From NCBI RefSeq assembly GCF_014645895.1, contig NZ_BMMP01000006.1:124001-188000 (forward strand): a stretch of DNA of 64,000 nucleotides, in the 5' to 3' direction. The translations under genes were made by a program, and so were the position numbers. The notes under the pieces were generated by a model. That model saw only the letters and a list, made by a program, of their open reading frames with translations. It was not told where the DNA came from and did no database searches. The DNA is from Streptomyces daqingensis (lineage in GTDB: Bacteria > Actinomycetota > Actinomycetes > Streptomycetales > Streptomycetaceae). Shown one piece after another: positions 24,757 through 35,731 of the stretch (positions are counted from its first letter, which is position 1; every line of letters starts with the position of its first letter).

Positions 24757-26316
24757 TCACTTCGGGGGCAGCATGTCCTTGAACTCCTGCGGCAGCTCGA
24801 AGTCGCCGCCGCCCTGTTCCGCGCCGCCGCCGGCGCCGCCGAAAGCACCACCCTGGCCTGCGGCCTTGCGCTGTGCGGCCGCCTGCTCCTCCTGCTTGCG
24901 CTTCATCGGGTTGCCCGACTGACGCTTGCCCTTCGCCTTCTTCGGCTGCTTCTTCTTCCGCCCTGCACCGCCGCCCATGCCCGGCATCCCGGGCATTCCC
25001 GGCATACCGCCGCCCTGCGCCATGCGGGACATCATCTTGCGCGCCTCGAAGAAACGCTCGACGAGGTTCTTCACGGCGCTGACGTCCACACCGGAGCCCC
25101 GGGCGATGCGGGCGCGGCGCGAACCGTTGATGATCGTGGGCTCGGCACGCTCGTTCGGGGTCATCGACTTGATGATCGCGGCCGTGCGGTCGACCTCGCG
25201 CTCGTCGAGGTCGTTGATCTGGTCCTTCATCTGGCCCATACCGGGCATCATCCCGAGCAGCTTGGAGATCGAGCCCATCTTGCGGACCTGCTCCATCTGC
25301 GCCAGGAAGTCGTCGAGCGTGAACTCCTTGGGCCCCTTCTGCAGCTTCGCGGCCATCTTCTCGGCCTCTTGCTGGCTGAAGGTCTGCTCCGCCTTCTCGA
25401 TCAGCGTGAGCATGTCGCCCATGCCGAGGATGCGGGACGCCATGCGGTCCGGGTGGAACGCGTCGAAGTCGTCCAGCTTCTCGCCGTTGGAGGCGAACAT
25501 GATCTGCTTGCCCGTGACCTGCGCCACGGACAGGGCGGCGCCGCCTCGCGCGTCGCCGTCGAGCTTCGAGAGCACCACGCCGTCGAAGCCGACGCCGTCG
25601 CGGAAGGCCTCCGCGGTGGTGACGGCGTCCTGACCGATCATGGCGTCGACGACGAAGAGGATCTCGTCGGGGCTGACCGCGTCACGGATGTCGGCGGCCT
25701 GCCGCATGAGTTCCTCGTCGATGCCGAGGCGTCCGGCGGTGTCGACGACGACCACGTCGTGGTGCTTGTCGCGGGCGTACCCCACGGAGTCCTGGGCGAC
25801 CTTGACCGGGTCGCCCACGCCGTTCCCGGGCTCCGGCGCGTAGACGGCCACCTCTGCCCGCTCCGCGACGACGGAGAGCTGGTTGACGGCGTCCGGGCGC
25901 TGGAGGTCACAGGCGACCAGCAGCGGGGCGTGGCCCTGCTGCTTGAGCCAGCGGCCGAGCTTGCCGGCGAGCGTCGTCTTACCGGAGCCCTGCAGACCGG
26001 CGAGCATGATGACGGTCGGCGGGTTCTTGGCGTACCGCAGGCGGCGGGTCTCGCCGCCGAGGATGCCGACGAGCTCCTCGTTGACGATCTTGATGACCTG
26101 CTGGGCGGGGTTCAGGGCCTGAGAGACCTCCGCCCCGGCGGCGCGCTCCTTGACCTGCTTGATGAAGGCGCGGACGACGGGGAGGGCGACATCCGCCTCC
26201 AGCAGGGCGATGCGGATCTCGCGCGCCGTGGCGTCGATGTCCGCCTCGGACAAGCGGCCCTTGCCCCGTAGGTTCTTGAAGGTCGCTGCGAGGCGATCGG
26301 AGAGAGTGTCGAACAC
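24757..26316 (-). CDS. ffh: Signal recognition particle protein Ffh
   Basis: The 519-residue product starts VFDTLSDRLAATFKNLRGKG at a GTG with AAGGA upstream. The N domain is followed by the G domain (G1 GLQGSGKTTLAGKLG, DTAGRLGIDEELM, KLDGDARGGAALS) and a Met-rich M domain (MPGMGQMKDQIND, NGSRRARIARGSG) that binds 4.5S RNA and signal peptides. A Gly/Met/Lys-rich tail (MPGMPGMPGMGGG) follows. Ffh with FtsY (also in this window) targets proteins to the membrane during translation. Confidence 0.97.
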   Translation of the reverse strand: MFDTLSDRLAATFKNLRGKGRLSEADIDATAREIRIALLEADVALPVVRAFIKQVKERAAGAEVSQALNPAQQVIKIVNEELVGILGGETRRLRYAKNPPTVIMLAGLQGSGKTTLAGKLGRWLKQQGHAPLLVACDLQRPDAVNQLSVVAERAEVAVYAPEPGNGVGDPVKVAQDSVGYARDKHHDVVVVDTAGRLGIDEELMRQAADIRDAVSPDEILFVVDAMIGQDAVTTAEAFRDGVGFDGVVLSKLDGDARGGAALSVAQVTGKQIMFASNGEKLDDFDAFHPDRMASRILGMGDMLTLIEKAEQTFSQQEAEKMAAKLQKGPKEFTLDDFLAQMEQVRKMGSISKLLGMMPGMGQMKDQINDLDEREVDRTAAIIKSMTPNERAEPTIINGSRRARIARGSGVDVSAVKNLVERFFEARKMMSRMAQGGGMPGMPGMPGMGGGAGRKKKQPKKAKGKRQSGNPMKRKQEEQAAAQRKAAGQGGAFGGAGGGAEQGGGDFELPQEFKDMLPPK

Positions 26317-26407
26317 GGCGGTCGCGGATCCTTCGCGTCTGGGTACTGGGTTCAGTCGGAGTCGGCCTCCCAGGGTATCCGTCCGCACGCACTCCGGTCA
26401 GGTCCGG

Positions 26408-29218
26408 TCAGCGACCCCGCACCGGGCCCGCGGGGACGGCCCCTCCGCTTCCCAGGTCCCGTTCGAGGTCACGGGCGAGCCCGGCGGCCTCAGCCGGCGG
26501 CAGAGGCGCGCTGTCGGGACCCGTGACGTAGAACGCGTCCACGGCGTTGGAGCCGAGCGTGCTGACGTGCGCGCTGCGCACGATCACGCCCGCGCCCTCC
26601 AGCGCCCGGCCGATGCGGTAGAGCAATCCCTGCGCGTCCTGTGCGCGAACTTCCAGGACAGTGGCCACGTCCGAGCCGGCCGGAGCGACGCTCACACGCG
26701 GAGGCGGCGCGTGGCTGACCCGCCGGGGCCTGCGATAGGCGACTTCACGCTCGGCGAGGCGGGCGGCGATGTCGAGCGAGCCGTCGAGGGCACGGGCCAG
26801 GTCGGCGCGCAACCGCGTCGCGAGCGGCAGCGATCCGAATTCCGTGGCGACCCGCCACGACAGCAGCATGACGGACGCCTCGCTTCCCCGGCCGGGCGCC
26901 GAGTCCGGCACCCGTAGCGCCCGCAGGTCGGCGGAGCGGACAGTGAGACGGTGCAGCGCGAGGACACCCGCCACGGCTGGCAGAACACCCATCGCGTACG
27001 GGCCGGACGTGTCCGGTGCGGTAGTCGGATCGTCCGGGGCGGGCGGCGCGGGGACAGCGACGAGCAGTTCGACGCCCACGGGGTCCTGCTCCGGCAGTGC
27101 TTCACGATCACCCTCCGGAAGTGCCGCAGAGCCGTCCTCCGCAGGTCCCTCCGGTCGGCTGCGCAGCGTGAGCACGGGGCCGCCGGACTGCCACGCCTCT
27201 GAGGCGAGCTGCTCTGCCTCGGCTGTGGGCACGTAGGGATGGGTGTGCTGTTCGGCAGTCTCCCCGGCGAGTACTCCGGCAACTCTTTTCACCAGATCGG
27301 TGACGAGCGCACTGCGCCACGACGACCAGGCGGCCGGGCCGGTGGCGAGTGCGTCGGCCTCTGTCAGCGCGTGCAGCAGGTCGAGCGTGCCGGCCGATCC
27401 GACAGCGTCGGCGACGGAGCGGATGGTCGCCGGGTCGTCCAGATCGCGCCGGGTCGCCGTCTCGACCAGCAGCAGGTGGTGGCGTACGAGCGTCGCCACG
27501 ACCTCGACGTCGGGGGCGGCGAACCCCATGCGACAGGCGGTGTCGCGGGCGATCGTCTCGCCCACGATCGAGTGGTCCCCCGGCCAGCCCTTGCCGATGT
27601 CGTGCAGCAGAGCACCCACCAGCAGCAGATCGGGCCGCTGCACGCGGCGCGTCAGGGCGGAGGCGCGGACGGCTGTCTCGACGAGATGACGGTCGACGGT
27701 GAACCGGTGGACCGGGTTGCGCTGCGGGCGGCAGCGGACGCGCTCCCAGTCCGGTAGCAGCCGCGTGATGAGGCCCTCCGCCTCCAGCGCCTCCCAGACG
27801 GGCACCGTGGCCTCCCCCGCCCCGAGCAGGCTGACGAACTGCTGGCGAGCCTCCGCGGGCCACGGCACGGGCAGCGGGTCGTACGCAGTCGCCGCCTCCC
27901 GCGCGCCGGTCGTACCCCGTCCGCTCGTCTCACTTGTCCCGCTCGTCCCGCTCGTCGCAGCCATGGACGTCTGACCGCCCGCCCCCGCGGACAGTCCCGA
28001 CGCCGGACGGCTCCCCCGCGGACCCGCGCCACGGGACGCCTCGGCCAGCCGCCGCACGGCCGGCGGTGCGAGCGGGAGCTGCGCCTGTGCCGCCGCGGCG
28101 GCCGCACGCAGCAGGAGCACCGGATCGCGCTCCGGCCGGGCAGCGCGTGCGAGCACTGCCTCGCCGTCGTGCTCGACGACGCCCTCCGCGAGCGGAGTAC
28201 GCCCCTGGTCGGCGGCGCGACGGCTTCCGCCGCCCAGCATCCCCCGCAGCCGCGACGATCTGCCCGCACGCCCCCGCAGGACGCGGTTCACCTCGCGCCA
28301 CGTCACGTCGTTCGCGTAGGCGATGGTGCGCGCGGCTTCGTAGACCTGCCGCAGCAGCACGTCCGAGTCGAGCAGCCCGAGAGCTGTGGCGACCTGGCTC
28401 TGGTCCTGCTGGGCGAGCCTGTCGGTGGCGCGGCCCGTGGCCAGGTGCAGCGCGTCGCGGACGTCGAGCAGCACCCGCCGGGCCCCCTCCAGTCCGCCGC
28501 GCGGCGGGTCCGCCAGCCAGGAGGCCGCCACCGCACGCAGCAGCGTGGCGTCGCGCAGGCCTCCCCGCGCCTCCTTCAGGTCCGGTTCGAGAAGGAAACG
28601 CAGCTCGCCGTGCGAGTGCGTCCGTTCATCGGCCAGCTCTCCGGCCTCTGGCAGGCGCTTGTGCGCTTCCGCACGCCACCTGGCGAACGCTTCCCCCCTC
28701 AGCTGCGCCGTGAGCGCCTCGTCGCCGGCGACGTGCCGCGCGTCCAGCAATCCCAGCTGCACCTTGAGGTCCTGCTGCGCGACCGCGCGAACCTCGGAAG
28801 GCGTCCGCACAGAGTGGTCGAGCGCGATGCCGAGGTCCCAGACCGGATACCAGATCTGGTCGGCGAGCCGCGCGATCTCACCCTTCGCCCTGCTCCCGTC
28901 GTGCAGGAGCAGCAGGTCGAGGTCGCTGCGCGGTGACAGCTCGCCCCGGCCGTACCCGCCGACCGCCACGAGCGCGACGCCCGGGTCCGCGGGCCCTAGC
29001 AGCCCGCACAGCCACTGGTCGGTGATGCGTGCGAGTTCCTCGCGCCGCGCCGGACCGGACGACGCTCCGCCCAGCGGCCGGAGGTCCCCGACGCCCGCGA
29101 CAGCGTTCCGGGCGCCGTCGAGGAGGCGCAGCCGCGCCGCCGCGTACCCGCCCGGCCGCAGGGCGGGTACGGCTTCCGGAGCGGCGACCGCCCGTGTGGT
29201 TTCGGTTTGTTCGACCAT
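26408..29218 (-). CDS. glnD: PII uridylyl/adenylyltransferase GlnD
   Basis: The 936-residue product has the nucleotidyltransferase motif VGGYGRGELSPRSDLDLL at residues about 86-104, a GlnE/UTase helical linker, an HD domain (LLLVGALLHDIGKGWPGDHS, then VATLVRHHLLL) and two ACT domains at the C-terminus (VLEVRAQDAQGLLYRIGRAL). A low-complexity Gly/Thr/Ser segment lies between the first two parts. In Streptomyces GlnD adenylylates GlnK on Tyr51 under nitrogen limitation. The ATG at 29218 (MVEQTETTRA) has GGGGA upstream; the longer open frame runs through the repeat element and glnK and is not real. It is the third gene of amtB-glnK-glnD. Confidence 0.95.
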   Translation of the reverse strand: MVEQTETTRAVAAPEAVPALRPGGYAAARLRLLDGARNAVAGVGDLRPLGGASSGPARREELARITDQWLCGLLGPADPGVALVAVGGYGRGELSPRSDLDLLLLHDGSRAKGEIARLADQIWYPVWDLGIALDHSVRTPSEVRAVAQQDLKVQLGLLDARHVAGDEALTAQLRGEAFARWRAEAHKRLPEAGELADERTHSHGELRFLLEPDLKEARGGLRDATLLRAVAASWLADPPRGGLEGARRVLLDVRDALHLATGRATDRLAQQDQSQVATALGLLDSDVLLRQVYEAARTIAYANDVTWREVNRVLRGRAGRSSRLRGMLGGGSRRAADQGRTPLAEGVVEHDGEAVLARAARPERDPVLLLRAAAAAAQAQLPLAPPAVRRLAEASRGAGPRGSRPASGLSAGAGGQTSMAATSGTSGTSETSGRGTTGAREAATAYDPLPVPWPAEARQQFVSLLGAGEATVPVWEALEAEGLITRLLPDWERVRCRPQRNPVHRFTVDRHLVETAVRASALTRRVQRPDLLLVGALLHDIGKGWPGDHSIVGETIARDTACRMGFAAPDVEVVATLVRHHLLLVETATRRDLDDPATIRSVADAVGSAGTLDLLHALTEADALATGPAAWSSWRSALVTDLVKRVAGVLAGETAEQHTHPYVPTAEAEQLASEAWQSGGPVLTLRSRPEGPAEDGSAALPEGDREALPEQDPVGVELLVAVPAPPAPDDPTTAPDTSGPYAMGVLPAVAGVLALHRLTVRSADLRALRVPDSAPGRGSEASVMLLSWRVATEFGSLPLATRLRADLARALDGSLDIAARLAEREVAYRRPRRVSHAPPPRVSVAPAGSDVATVLEVRAQDAQGLLYRIGRALEGAGVIVRSAHVSTLGSNAVDAFYVTGPDSAPLPPAEAAGLARDLERDLGSGGAVPAGPVRGR

Positions 29219-29328
29219 GTTCGGTCCCCGGTTCCTGTCCGTGCCGGCGGCTTGCTGCTGCTCGCAGCGCGAAGGGCTGCGGGGCGTCCCGGACGCACCC
29301 GCACTCAGCGCGGGACGCCCGGGACGTC

Positions 29329-31129
<1,801 letters not shown>

Positions 31130-31207
31130 CGTGAACGTCTCCTCAGGTAACGACCCGTGCGGGTGGACGGGATGGGCCGGGGATGCTCGCAAGGCTCCAC
31201 GGGGCCC

Positions 31208-31245
31208 GTTTCCGCTGATGCCGCCAGGTGTTTCGCTGTGGTGAC
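31208..31245 (-). promoter_or_regulatory. GlnR-like binding site upstream of amtB
   Basis: Read on the minus strand: GTCAC, 6 nt, GAAAC, 6 nt, CGGCA (poor match to GTnAC), 6 nt, GAAAC. The spacing fits the two-unit GlnR consensus gTnAc-n6-GaAAc repeated with 6-bp gaps, and three of four half-sites match. It lies 79-116 bp upstream of the amtB start. GlnR control of amtB-glnK-glnD is established in S. coelicolor; the match here is by eye. Confidence 0.7.
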
Positions 31246-31607
31246 GATGCTCGCGGCAGTGTTACGCCCGCATGAACGGCAGTGAGACGCCGGCCGTCCG
31301 ACTGTCCGCACGTCCGTCGGCCCGGCATGTCATCCGGCACTCCGGCCACGCACGGCCTATGCGACGTCCCGAAAACGACGAGTACCGGCCGCGCCCGCAT
31401 CCGTACGACGTGGCGTCGGGGGAGCCCGGTCGGATACCGGGATGCGGAGCGCGGCCGGTGGTCAGGGGCCCGCTCGGGTCCGGGGAGGAAACCGTCGGGC
31501 CGCCGTACTGTCCGCTGCCGGGAGGTCCGCCCGTCGAACTGTGTGCCCGTCGAACTGTCCGGGCGGGTAACAGACCCTGCGGACGGCAGGTCAGCGGGCC
31601 ATTGCGG
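31246..31607. other. Intergenic region between amtB promoter and the end of nsdA; short tandem repeat
   Basis: No gene with a ribosome-binding site is seen. GCCCGTCGAACTGT occurs twice with a 16-bp period at 31529-31542 and 31545-31558. Function unknown; it could be part of a terminator region for nsdA. Confidence 0.4.
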
Positions 31608-33221
31608 TCAGCCGGCCACGGCGACGTCCTCGTCCTCGGGCAGCTCCTGGGCGAGCCGCTCGCCCAGCTGCACGACTTCCGCGACCTCGCCGAAGTCCCT
31701 CGCCGCCCAGGCCGCCGTTCTGCGCAGCCGGTTGTTGACCCGCTCGGAGCGGAGCCGCTTCGCCACGTCGAAGGCCTCCCCGGTACGGACAGCGCCGTCC
31801 TGCGGCTCCTTCTGCAACAGGTGCACGCTCGCCATGCCGAGGAGGTTCAGCGCGTAGGAGCGCCGGTGTCCGCCGCCGTGCGTCTGCGTTGACTCCAGCT
31901 CGAAGAGCTCCACCGCCCGCTCCATCGCGGGGCGTGCCATCGACGCGTACGTAGGGCTGCGGCCGGAGGAGTAGGCGAGGTCGCGGTAGGAGTGCGCGAT
32001 CTCCGCGTTCAGCTCGGCCTCCGAGAAGAAGCGGATCCAGTCGGGGTCGCGGTCCCCCGCTCCGACGTCCTCGAAGGTCTCCTCCGCCATCCGCACCGCC
32101 CGTCGGCACTTGCCCGGCTGCCCCATGTTGGCGTAGGCGCGGGCCTCCATGGCCGAGAGCATCGCCTGCGTACGCGCAGTCGCACCCTCCCTGCTGCCGT
32201 ACTGCGCGAGGTGGACGAGCTCCAGCGCGTCCTCCGGGCGGCCCAGGTGGATCATCTGCCGGCCCATCTTGCTCAGCACGTACGAGCCCAGAGGACGGTC
32301 TCCCGCCTCCTTGGCCGCGTGCAGCGCGAGGACGAAGTACTTCTGCGCCGTGGGCTGGAGGCCGACGTCGAAGCTCATCCACCCCGCCAGCTCGGCCAGT
32401 TCGGCCGTGACACGGAAGAGGCGCCTGCCCACCGCGTCGGTGTGCTGCTCCTGCAGCAGGTCCGTCACCTCGTGCAGCTGGCCTACGACGGCCTTGCGAC
32501 GCAGTCCGCCTCCGCACTGCGCGTCCCACTGCCGGAACATCACCGTCGTCTGTTCGAGCAGCTCGACCTCGGGGAGCGACAGCTTGGCGGCACGCTTGCG
32601 GGACGTGCTTCCGGGCCCGCCCTGAGCTCCGAAGGTGTCCGTCTCCCCGTCCACGTGCCCCGGCCCCTCCGCGGCGCCGGGCACTGCCTCACCGGCACCG
32701 CCCTGCCAGGCGTCCGCATACGCTTCCGGACCCTCGTCCTCAGCTGCCTGCGTGGTGCCGCCCGGCGGCACCGGGCTCGGCACCAGCCAGCGCTGCATGG
32801 GCTCCACCAGCGCGGGCCCGGCCGAGACGGCCAGGGAGTTGCCGAGGAATCCGCGCCGCCCCAGCATCAGGTCGCCGCGTGAGAACTCGTTGATCATCGA
32901 CACCGTCTGGGGGCCCGCCCAGGGCAGGTCCACCCCCGACGCCGCCGGCGACTTCCGCACCGGCCGCAGGCCCAGATCCTCCACGCCGACGACGCAGCCG
33001 AAGCGCTCGGAGAAGAGCTCGGACAGGATCCGGGGGATGGGTTCGCGCGGCTGCTCGCCGTCCAGCCAGCGGCGCACGCGCGATGTGTCGGTGCTGATGT
33101 GGTGAGCGCCCAACTGGCGGGCCCGCCGGTTCACTTGGCGCGCGAGTTCCCCCTTGGACCAGCCGCTGCGCTGGAACCACGAACCCAGTTGCCCGTTGGG
33201 GAGCTTCTCGCCGTCGCTCAC
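31608..33221 (-). CDS. nsdA: NsdA-like negative regulator of differentiation (TPR-rich protein)
   Basis: The product is 537 residues from the GTG at 33221 (VSDGEKLPNGQLGSWFQR). The N-terminus contains an HTH-like region (SGWSKGELARQVNRRARQLG, TSRVRRWLDGEQPREPIPRI). A disordered Gly/Glu-rich stretch spans about residues 150-215, followed by a long helical TPR-like region (LGSYVLSKMGRQMIHLGRPE, AMLSAMEARAYANMGQPGKC). It fits NsdA of S. coelicolor, whose loss accelerates sporulation and antibiotic production; position next to amtB also agrees. Starts at 33236 (ATG) or 33248 (GTG) are possible; those would include a TTA codon and so bldA dependence. Molecular mechanism is unknown. Confidence 0.88.
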   Translation of the reverse strand: MSDGEKLPNGQLGSWFQRSGWSKGELARQVNRRARQLGAHHISTDTSRVRRWLDGEQPREPIPRILSELFSERFGCVVGVEDLGLRPVRKSPAASGVDLPWAGPQTVSMINEFSRGDLMLGRRGFLGNSLAVSAGPALVEPMQRWLVPSPVPPGGTTQAAEDEGPEAYADAWQGGAGEAVPGAAEGPGHVDGETDTFGAQGGPGSTSRKRAAKLSLPEVELLEQTTVMFRQWDAQCGGGLRRKAVVGQLHEVTDLLQEQHTDAVGRRLFRVTAELAELAGWMSFDVGLQPTAQKYFVLALHAAKEAGDRPLGSYVLSKMGRQMIHLGRPEDALELVHLAQYGSREGATARTQAMLSAMEARAYANMGQPGKCRRAVRMAEETFEDVGAGDRDPDWIRFFSEAELNAEIAHSYRDLAYSSGRSPTYASMARPAMERAVELFELESTQTHGGGHRRSYALNLLGMASVHLLQKEPQDGAVRTGEAFDVAKRLRSERVNNRLRRTAAWAARDFGEVAEVVQLGERLAQELPEDEDVAVAG

Positions 33222-33516
33222 CCGTAACGCCCCCATCCGGCCCCTCACCCCACCGACCCCATGCCTCCGGCATACCCACGAGGCGAAGTTGCTCCGCTCG
33301 TGTGTGTACCGAAAGTAACCTCCCGATCACCGTACTGGCGAGCCCGTTCTCAGAAACGCCACCATTCGCCACCCCTTCGAATGAACCCCTTGGCCGCTGC
33401 ACGCGCTTCACTTGACCCAGGGTCGTGCCTTGCCGGGGCGGCTCGGCATACACGGGGGCCGTCACTGTGCGCAGCACCCTCGTAACCATCGGCAGGCAGG
33501 ACCCGTTGGAGGGAGC

Positions 33517-34212
33517 ATGGGCTTCACGATCGGCGCCATCGGCGGTCTCAGCGGCATCCGCGAACTCCATCAGCTGCGCCCCGGCGGGCGGCGGCGCAGC
33601 CGCGCCTCGGCAGCGACCGCCGTCGCGGAGTACACCGGTCTGTGGGGCTGGACGGTGGTCCCCGGCGCCCGCGCCGCGCGTACGGCGGGCGGCCGTACGG
33701 AGTGCTCGTGCGGTGCCTCCGTCTGCCCGGCGCCCGGAGCGCATCCCCTGGACGCCTCCCTGGAGGTGCCCGCCGGCGCGACGCTCGACGAGGCCGCGGA
33801 GGCATGGGCGCAGGTGCCCGGCGCGGCCCTTCTCCTCCCGACGGGGCGGCACTTCGACGTCCTCGACGTCCCCGAGTCCGCGGGGCACCGCGCACTGGTA
33901 CGCCTGGAGCGCATGGGGCTGCCCCTCGGTCCCGTCGCCGTGGCCCCGCACGGGCGGGCCTGGTTCCTCGTCGCTCCGGGGGCGGCTGCCGAACTGCCCG
34001 AGCTCCTCTACCGGATGGGCTGGGACGACGCCGAACTCGATCTGCGCGGCGCCGGCGAGGGCGAGTACATCACCGCGCCGCCCTCCGACATGGGAGGGCG
34101 CGGACCGGTGCGCTGGCTGCGTCCGCCCACGCTGGAGGGCTCGGGCTCCCCGCCGCAGGCCCGGCTGCTGCTGGGCACGCTCGCCTACGTCTGCCACCGG
34201 TCGGCCGCCTGA
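33517..34212 (+). CDS. Prim-Pol-type domain protein (bifunctional DNA primase/polymerase N-terminal-like)
   Basis: The 231-residue product starts MGFTIGAIGGLSGIREL with TGGAGGGAGC upstream. TAVAEYTGLWGWTVVPGARA and CSCGASVCPAPGAHP resemble the N-terminal part of actinomycete bifunctional DNA primase/polymerase (DUF3987/Prim-Pol related) proteins. LLLPTGRHFDVLDVPESAG and EGEYITAPPSDMGGRGPVRW fit the later part of that fold. No helicase domain is attached and not all catalytic acids are obvious, so it may be inactive or regulatory. A gene of this type stands beside nsdA in Streptomyces. It is divergent from nsdA across about 295 bp and convergent with ftsY. Confidence 0.72.
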   Translation: MGFTIGAIGGLSGIRELHQLRPGGRRRSRASAATAVAEYTGLWGWTVVPGARAARTAGGRTECSCGASVCPAPGAHPLDASLEVPAGATLDEAAEAWAQVPGAALLLPTGRHFDVLDVPESAGHRALVRLERMGLPLGPVAVAPHGRAWFLVAPGAAAELPELLYRMGWDDAELDLRGAGEGEYITAPPSDMGGRGPVRWLRPPTLEGSGSPPQARLLLGTLAYVCHRSAA

Positions 34213-34258
34213 GCCCCGGCGCCCGGCCGCGGAGCCGCCCCGTGAGGCGGCCGCAAAC

Positions 34259-34293
34259 GCGCCCCGCCCCATCTGCACCGTGGGGCGGGGCGC
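34259..34293. terminator. Bidirectional terminator between the Prim-Pol-like gene and ftsY
   Basis: GCGCCCCGCCCCA, loop of 9 nt, and TGGGGCGGGGCGC form a perfect 13-bp stem between two convergent genes. Confidence 0.85.
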
Positions 34294-34374
34294 TCGGCTT
34301 CGCGCTCGACCGCTGCCCGCGGACGCCTCGCGGGCGAGCGGTTCACCCCGCGCGGGCGGGGCACCTCAGGAGGC

Positions 34375-35574
34375 TCACGCCCCACCGATGAGGGCGTCGA
34401 CGAACGCCTCCGGCTCGAACGGCGCCAGGTCGTCCGCGCCCTCCCCGAGCCCGACGAGCTTCACCGGCACGCCCAGCTCACGCTGCACCGCCACGACGAT
34501 GCCGCCCTTGGCCGTGCCGTCCAGCTTGGTCAGAACGATCCCGGTGATGTCCACGACCTCGGCGAACACCCGGGCCTGGACGAGGCCGTTCTGGCCCGTG
34601 GTGGCGTCCAGTACGAGCAGCACCTCGTCGACCGGGCCCTGCTTCTCCACGACGCGCTTGACCTTGCCCAGCTCGTCCATCAGGCCCGTCTTGGTGTGCA
34701 GACGTCCCGCCGTGTCGATGAGGACGACGTCCGCGCCCTCGTCGGTGCCCTCCTTCACCGCGTCGAACGCCACCGAGGCCGGGTCTCCGGCCTCGGGACC
34801 CCGCACGGTGCGCGCTCCGACCCGGCGGCCCCACGTCTGCAGCTGATCGGCCGCGGCGGCGCGGAAGGTGTCGGCCGCCCCGAGCACCACGGACTTGCCG
34901 TCGGCGACGAGCACCCGGGCGAGCTTGCCGGTCGTGGTGGTCTTGCCGGTCCCGTTCACGCCGACCACCAGCACCACGCCCGGCCGCTCGACGGCGCCGT
35001 GGGTCTCGGTGTGGACCGTGCGGTCCAGGTCCGGCCCGACCAGGGTGAGCAGCTCCTCACGCAGCAGCGTGCGCAGCTCTTCGGGGGTGCGGGTGCCGAG
35101 CACCCTGACGCGTTCCCGCAGCCGCTCGACCAGCTCCTGGGTGGGCGTCACGCCGACGTCGGCGGTGAGCAGGGTGTCCTCGATCTCCTCCCATGTCGCG
35201 TCGTCGAGATGCTCGCGCGAGAGGAGCGTGAGAAGGCCCTTGCCCAGCGTGTTCTGGGAGCGGGAGAGCCGGGAGCGGAGGCGTACGAGCCTGCCCGCGG
35301 TCGGCTCCGGCGTCTCGATCTCGGGGGTGGGAGCGGGCGGGGCGGGAGCCTCCGCGGCGGGGAGGTCCACCTCTTCGATCGTTCTGCGCGGCGCTTCCGG
35401 GGCGCCCTCGGCCTCCTCCCCCACATGCGGTTCGGCGGACGGTGCCTTGGTGGCCTGGGCGGCGGCGGACTTCTCAGCTGGTGCGGCCTTCTTCTTCCGG
35501 CCGCTCACCACGAGCCCGCTGATCGCGCCGAGCACGACCAGGGCGATGACTACAACGAGGATGACGATTTCCAT
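34375..35574 (-). CDS. ftsY: Signal recognition particle receptor FtsY
   Basis: The 399-residue product starts [20 protein letters not shown], a membrane-anchoring segment typical of actinomycete FtsY, then an acidic Ala/Pro/Glu-rich linker to about residue 95. The NG domain follows: [20 protein letters not shown] (N), [19 protein letters not shown] (G1), [35 protein letters not shown] and [19 protein letters not shown]. It is the membrane receptor for Ffh-ribosome complexes. The start at 35574 was chosen over one 9 codons upstream because the hydrophobic segment begins there. Confidence 0.96.
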   Translation of the reverse strand: MEIVILVVVIALVVLGAISGLVVSGRKKKAAPAEKSAAAQATKAPSAEPHVGEEAEGAPEAPRRTIEEVDLPAAEAPAPPAPTPEIETPEPTAGRLVRLRSRLSRSQNTLGKGLLTLLSREHLDDATWEEIEDTLLTADVGVTPTQELVERLRERVRVLGTRTPEELRTLLREELLTLVGPDLDRTVHTETHGAVERPGVVLVVGVNGTGKTTTTGKLARVLVADGKSVVLGAADTFRAAAADQLQTWGRRVGARTVRGPEAGDPASVAFDAVKEGTDEGADVVLIDTAGRLHTKTGLMDELGKVKRVVEKQGPVDEVLLVLDATTGQNGLVQARVFAEVVDITGIVLTKLDGTAKGGIVVAVQRELGVPVKLVGLGEGADDLAPFEPEAFVDALIGGA

Positions 35575-35731
35575 AGCCCGTCCAGTATCCGGCAACGTCA
35601 ACCGTGCACGGCAACGCCGCCACGGCCGGCCCCGTACCGCACCCGCCGCCGTGGTGGACGGCCACCGCCCCGGGCTCCGAGGTGGAGACCGGGGCGGGGA
35701 CCGTGCTGAGGAGCGGGTGGCGGGGTTCGGA

